A stretch of 64,000 nt of DNA from Paludibacteraceae bacterium (GTDB lineage Bacteria; Bacteroidota; Bacteroidia; Bacteroidales; Paludibacteraceae), in contig JAILMN010000010.1 in NCBI GenBank assembly GCA_024692565.1, forward strand, positions 1 to 64,000, read 5' to 3'. Every line of letters starts with the position of its first letter. Position 1 is the first letter of the stretch. The notes under the pieces are model-generated. The model did no database searches. It worked only from the letters and a program-made list of their open reading frames with translations, and was not told where the DNA came from. Shown piece by piece: positions 59,569-64,000 of this stretch. The position numbers and the translations under genes were made by a program.

Positions 59569-60381
59569 ATGCTGAATATATCCATCGTGCTATATCATCC
59601 CAAGTGGGAAGAGGAGGTTTTGCCGCTGGTGAGGGAGGTGCTGCGAGTGAAGAACTTGCGGGCGATATATCTGTTGGATAATTCGGAGGAGGCTACCGGC
59701 GAAGCGGTTTCTCAGTTGCCTGTAAAAGATAATCAATTATCCAAGATCCATTATCTCTTCAACGGCGCAAACCTCGGGTACGGGAAGGCGCATAACATCG
59801 CTTTGCGCGAGAGCGCATTCGAGCGCACACCGGTACACCTCGTCATGAACAGTGACATCCGCGTAGCGGCGGAGGATATCGATGCGATGTATGATTTCAT
59901 GATGGCGCATCCGCCGGTAGGGCAACTGATGCCGCGCGTGGTAGGACTGAACAGCCAACAGCAGTTCTTGGCGAAACGATTGCCTTCTCCATTGGATGTA
60001 TTCGGTCGCCGTTTCCTGCCGGAGAAGATGATTGCCAAGCGTAACAAACGATACGAATTGCGCGATCTGGATCTCTCGCGTCCGGTGAATGCGCCATACC
60101 TTAGCGGTTGCTTCATGATGCTGCGCACAGAAGCCGCAGTAGAAGCAGGATTATTCGATGAGCGCTTCTTTATGTACCCTGAGGATATTGACCTAACTCG
60201 CCGCATTCATCGGAACTTTTTGACGCTTTATTACCCGCAGTGGACTATCGTTCATGCACATGCGCGCGACTCCTATAAAAACAAACACATGCTTCGGATT
60301 CATATCCAAAACATGTGCCGTTATTTCAATAAATGGGGTTGGTTCTTCGACTCCGAGCGTCAGGCATTCAATAATCTGTAA
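59569..60381 (+). CDS. glycosyltransferase family 2
   Basis: NISIVLYHPKWEEEVLPLVREVL, GANLGYGKAHNIAL, VMNSDIR. Confidence 0.88.
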   Translation: MLNISIVLYHPKWEEEVLPLVREVLRVKNLRAIYLLDNSEEATGEAVSQLPVKDNQLSKIHYLFNGANLGYGKAHNIALRESAFERTPVHLVMNSDIRVAAEDIDAMYDFMMAHPPVGQLMPRVVGLNSQQQFLAKRLPSPLDVFGRRFLPEKMIAKRNKRYELRDLDLSRPVNAPYLSGCFMMLRTEAAVEAGLFDERFFMYPEDIDLTRRIHRNFLTLYYPQWTIVHAHARDSYKNKHMLRIHIQNMCRYFNKWGWFFDSERQAFNNL

Positions 60382-61355
60382 GCCAGATACCCTCCGTAAA
60401 CAATCAGCAGCAGCGCACCCGCCCAGCGCTGTATCTTCCGCTCATGATTGGTCTTGACCGCCAACCATACGATGATGCTGCCCGCTGCAGCCATCAGCGC
60501 ATCTAACTCAATGCCGTCGTACGCCGGTAGCGGACGAATAACGGAACTGGTTGCGAGCACGAAGAATACATTGAATATATTGCTGCCGAATACATTACCG
60601 AGCGCGATGTCGCTGTTGTGTTTAGCCGCAGCTATCACCGAGGTCGCCAGTTCCGGCAACGATGTTCCAAGCGCCACAATAGTCAGGCCGATAATAGCTT
60701 CGCTAACGCCCATACGCGTGGCGAGATCTACTGCACTTTTTACGATGAGTTCTCCTCCTACAACCAGTCCGACAAAACCACCCAACATGAGTGCTATCGC
60801 TCTGCGAGTCGGTATATCCTTGGTTGGTGCCTCTTCATTTTGTACCTCCTCGGGATGGTCTTTCGCATGACGGAAGGTATTGTAGAGAAAATAGCAGAAG
60901 AAGAGCAGCAAAACGATTCCTCCGTATCGGTTAACCCCGGGCTCTCCCATCGGAAAACGCTCGGTAAGAAAGACGCAGAGTAACACCAGCACGCCGGCGA
61001 TGATAGACAGCGGAATATCAAAATCACGACTGCGTTTCTGCGACGCAATCGGATAAACCAATGCCGTAAGACCCAAAATGACGAAGGTGTTGATGATGTT
61101 CGAGCCCAATATATTGGTGATAGCGAGATCCGTTGAACCTTCTGCGACAGACACCATGTTCACCACAAACTCCGGCATCGAGGTGCCGAATGCCACTACG
61201 GTGAGACCGATCACCAAGTCACTGATACCGCTTCGTTTGGCAATAGCCGAAGCTCCGTCAACCAGCCAGTCAGCGCCCTTTACCAGCGCCACAAAGCCGA
61301 CGACGATACCTATCGCAGCGACCCACCAACCATATGCCAACAATTGCTCTATCAT
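60360..61355 (-). CDS. calcium/sodium antiporter (CaCA family)
   Basis: Two repeats: VVAFGTSMPEFVVNMVSVAEGSTDLAITNILGSNIINTF and IVALGTSLPELATSVIAAAKHNSDIALGNVFGSNIFNVF. Confidence 0.94.
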   Translation of the reverse strand: MIEQLLAYGWWVAAIGIVVGFVALVKGADWLVDGASAIAKRSGISDLVIGLTVVAFGTSMPEFVVNMVSVAEGSTDLAITNILGSNIINTFVILGLTALVYPIASQKRSRDFDIPLSIIAGVLVLLCVFLTERFPMGEPGVNRYGGIVLLLFFCYFLYNTFRHAKDHPEEVQNEEAPTKDIPTRRAIALMLGGFVGLVVGGELIVKSAVDLATRMGVSEAIIGLTIVALGTSLPELATSVIAAAKHNSDIALGNVFGSNIFNVFFVLATSSVIRPLPAYDGIELDALMAAAGSIIVWLAVKTNHERKIQRWAGALLLIVYGGYLAYRLLNA

Positions 61356-62458
61356 ACATTAAACAGGAAATGCATTATATCTCCGTCTTGTACGAGATAG
61401 TCCTTACCTTCGGTAGCCAATTTACCGGCAGCACGGCATTGCGCCTCACCGCCAAGGGTGATGAAATCATCGTATTTGATGACCTCGGCACGAATAAATC
61501 CTTTCTCAAAATCCGTGTGGATGATTCCTGCGCATTGCGGCGCCTTAGCGCCTGCCTTGAAAGTCCATGCGCGGACCTCGTCTGAGCCTGCCGTGAGGAA
61601 CGTACGCAGGTTCAGCAATGCATAAGCGGCTTTGATAAGACGGTTCACACCCGACTCTTTCAATCCTATTTCCTCGAGGAACATCTGTCGCTCATCGTAC
61701 GTCTCCAGTTCCGCGATCTCACTCTCTATCTTCGCTGCGAGCACCAGCACTTGTGCGTCCTCGTATTTCACGGCTTCTTTCACTTGCTCCACGAACGCAT
61801 TTCCGGTCATAGCCGATGCCTCATCGACATTACAAACGTACATCACAGGTTTATTGGTCAGCAAAAAAAGGTCACGCGCTGCAGCTTCCTGGTCTTTGTT
61901 ATCCAGTTCGACGGTACGCGCATTGCGACCTTGCGACAACGCTTCGCGGTATTTGACAAGCACCTCTAATTGCAACTTCGCCTGCTTGTCACCACCTGCT
62001 TTAGCGGCTTTCTCGCATTTCTGAATACGACTCTCCACCGTCTCCAGATCTTTGAGTTGCAGCTCCGCATCAATGATCTCTTTGTCACGCACAGGGTTTA
62101 CCGTACCGTCAACATGCACCACATTCTCGTCGTCGAAGCAACGCAGCACATGAATGATCGCGTCCGTTTCGCGGATATTCGCCAGGAACTTGTTTCCCAG
62201 ACCTTCACCTTTGCTCGCACCCTTGACCAGACCGGCGATATCGACTATCTCCACGGTGGTAGGTATCACGCCGCGCTCGGGCTTGCAGAGTTCACCCAGT
62301 TTGATGAGTCGCTCGTCCGGAACGGTGATCACTCCTACGTTCGGTTCGATGGTACAGAACGGGAAATTGGCACTCTGCGCTTTCGCATTACTCAGACAGT
62401 TGAAAAGGGTACTTTTGCCCACGTTAGGCAACCCTACTATTCCACATTGTAAGGACAT
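61352..62458 (-). CDS. ychF: redox-regulated ATPase YchF
   Basis: CGIVGLPNVGKSTLFNCLSNAKAQSANFPFCTIEPNVG. Confidence 0.98.
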   Translation of the reverse strand: MSLQCGIVGLPNVGKSTLFNCLSNAKAQSANFPFCTIEPNVGVITVPDERLIKLGELCKPERGVIPTTVEIVDIAGLVKGASKGEGLGNKFLANIRETDAIIHVLRCFDDENVVHVDGTVNPVRDKEIIDAELQLKDLETVESRIQKCEKAAKAGGDKQAKLQLEVLVKYREALSQGRNARTVELDNKDQEAAARDLFLLTNKPVMYVCNVDEASAMTGNAFVEQVKEAVKYEDAQVLVLAAKIESEIAELETYDERQMFLEEIGLKESGVNRLIKAAYALLNLRTFLTAGSDEVRAWTFKAGAKAPQCAGIIHTDFEKGFIRAEVIKYDDFITLGGEAQCRAAGKLATEGKDYLVQDGDIMHFLFNV

Positions 62459-62462
62459 AACT

Positions 62463-62500
62463 ATTGACGATTATACGATTTACAATTTGACAATTATTCA
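62463..62500 (-). repeat. Degenerate heptamer-like array in ychF 5' leader (ATTGACG ATTATACG ATTTACA ATTTGAC AATTATT on + strand)
   Basis: Read directly; ATTGACG is the reverse complement of CGTCAAT. Confidence 0.55.
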
Positions 62501-62510
62501 AAAGCGAGCG

Positions 62511-62542
62511 CAAAGGTACTGCTTTTTTTTTAATTGTGCAAA
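62511..62542 (-). promoter_or_regulatory. Promoter TTG-N21-TACCTTTG upstream of ychF
   Basis: CAAAGGTA 62511-62518, CAA 62540-62542. Confidence 0.75.
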
Positions 62543-62548
62543 TAAATC

Positions 62549-64000
62549 TTATAATAAACAGCCTATTTGATAAACAAGGAAGGAAATCAGCCATGCGAGA
62601 AGGAGGCTGTGGAAGACCATGAACCAAGCCCAACGGCGTCCTGCTTCGCGGCGCAAAGTCATGATGGTAGCTACGCAGGGGAAGTACAGCAGCACGAAGA
62701 GCATAAAGGTGAACGCCGTCAGCGGAGTAAAGCCCGCGGCACTGATGTCGCCGCCGTACAGAATGGCCAGCGTGGAGACAATCGCTTCTTTGGCCGGAAG
62801 ACCCGTGATGAGGCAGACCGACATTTTCCAATCGAAGCCCAAGGGCGCCAAAGCCGGCGAAACGAACTGACCGATGGATGCCAGGTACGAGTGCTCCAGG
62901 TCGTTGAGGTCTTGCGTCGGGAAATACTCGAGCGCCCAGATGATGATACTTGCCCAAATGATGACCGTGCAGATTTTTTGCAGATAGTCCGCCACTTTCT
63001 CCCAAATATGCGCGATCGCGATGCGCAACTTCGGCAATTTGAATACCGGCAACTCGTTAACGGTGTCGTCCGCTTCCTGACGGAACCATTTGGTGCGCTT
63101 CATCACCAGAGCAAAAACGACCGACAGACAGATGCCGATGGCATATAAGGAGATCATCACTAATGCTTTGTGTCGCGCAAAGAAGGTATCCACGAACAGC
63201 ATATAAACCGGCAGGCGGGCGGAGCACGACATAAACGGCACCATCAGCATCGTCAGCACGCGGTCCTTCGGATTCTGTATGTCACGCGCCGCCATGATGG
63301 CCGGCACATTGCAACCGAAACCCATCAGCATCGGAATAAAACTGCGGCCGTGAAGACCGATCCGGTGCATGGTCGTATCCATGATATACGCCTCACGCGC
63401 CATGTATCCCGAGTCCTCCATCAGCGAGATGAAAAAGAACAGGATAATGATGTTCGGCAAGAACGCCAGCACGGCTCCTACACCCGCCAACACTCCGTCA
63501 ATCAGCAGCGAGGACCACCATGAGGGCGTCAATAACTCACTCATCCTCTCACTCAATAATTCAATCCCCTTCTCTATCCACTCCTGCGGATAAGCGCCTA
63601 AGGTGAACGTACACCAGAATACGAAATACAGCACCGCCATCATGATGGGGAAGCCCAACCACGGGTTCGTCAGCACTTTATCAATCTGCTCCAGACGCGT
63701 CTGATACTTATCGTCCTTCGCGTGCGTGAGCGTTTCCGTTAATATACCGTGCACGTACGCGCGATAGGTGTCCTCATCTTCCTGATCCCGCAAGTGGTAG
63801 ATCGGGTGCGCTTTGGACACCGGACGAGAGGCTACTTCCTGCAAAATAGCCACGCACTCCGGCAGACCATAGTTCAAACGAACCGACACACGGCAAGTCG
63901 GGACACCGATCAGCTGCTCCAGTTTGGGAATATCCAGCGAGTGATCGGTTTTCTCCAGCAAATCATAGCGACCGATGGCAAGCACAATCTTCTCCTGCTC
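62549..64000 (-). CDS. feoB: ferrous iron transport protein B, C-terminal part (5' end outside window)
   Basis: LPNIIILFFFISLMEDSGYMAREAYIMDTTMHRIGLHGRSFIPMLMGFGCNVPAIMAAR; ORF open to the window edge. Confidence 0.95.
   Translation of the reverse strand, partial: EQEKIVLAIGRYDLLEKTDHSLDIPKLEQLIGVPTCRVSVRLNYGLPECVAILQEVASRPVSKAHPIYHLRDQEDEDTYRAYVHGILTETLTHAKDDKYQTRLEQIDKVLTNPWLGFPIMMAVLYFVFWCTFTLGAYPQEWIEKGIELLSERMSELLTPSWWSSLLIDGVLAGVGAVLAFLPNIIILFFFISLMEDSGYMAREAYIMDTTMHRIGLHGRSFIPMLMGFGCNVPAIMAARDIQNPKDRVLTMLMVPFMSCSARLPVYMLFVDTFFARHKALVMISLYAIGICLSVVFALVMKRTKWFRQEADDTVNELPVFKLPKLRIAIAHIWEKVADYLQKICTVIIWASIIIWALEYFPTQDLNDLEHSYLASIGQFVSPALAPLGFDWKMSVCLITGLPAKEAIVSTLAILYGGDISAAGFTPLTAFTFMLFVLLYFPCVATIMTLRREAGRRWAWFMVFHSLLLAWLISFLVYQIGCLL

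Noticed and set aside
63537-63566. TCACTCA 12-bp-period repeat in feoB as another short-unit array
   Set aside because: Only two exact copies in a Ser/Glu/Leu-rich helix region (LSERMSEL); codon usage could explain it.
1-64000. CRISPR arrays, transposases/IS elements, prophage, restriction-modification or toxin-antitoxin systems
   Set aside because: No regularly spaced long repeats and no protein with transposase, integrase, Cas, nuclease/methylase pair or toxin signatures was recognised among the supported ORFs.

Overview
Chromosomal window from a Bacteroidales-type (Bacteroidota) genome. The assignment rests on GldB/GldH lipoproteins, DUF2851, DUF3127 and DUF4254 proteins, and repeated TTG-N20-TAnnTTTG promoters. 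Most of it is housekeeping: rsmA, corA, nadA, sufS, lolD, tsaE, uvrC, apt, mnmG, the mreBCD-mrdA-rodA cluster, tRNA-Asn, holB, trmB, mrp, recO, pgk, ddl, udk, a pcrA-type helicase, rpsP, ychF and feoB (truncated at the window edge). Accessory parts are a GtrA/GT-C/FAD-oxidoreductase cluster (3-6.5 kb), a large modular surface protein plus OmpA-family protein (33-38 kb), a split chromate transporter (47-48 kb) and a polysaccharide locus (52.6-60.4 kb: glf, flippase, EpsG-like polymerase, five glycosyltransferases). The most interesting signals are non-coding or sub-genic: (i) a consensus parS site between mnmG and apt; (ii) an AT-rich gap before nadA with five same-strand near-DnaA boxes; (iii) degenerate heptamer arrays (CAATCGT and CCATTCG types) in 5' leaders and inside conserved genes (mrp, sufS, possibly recO), resembling the short tandemly repeated repetitive elements known from cyanobacteria; (iv) two intergenic arrays with an 11-bp period and a TCG core; (v) an unusually uniform promoter architecture with a fixed 20-nt spacer and central A-tract. 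All coordinates were read by eye; no searches or computations were run.
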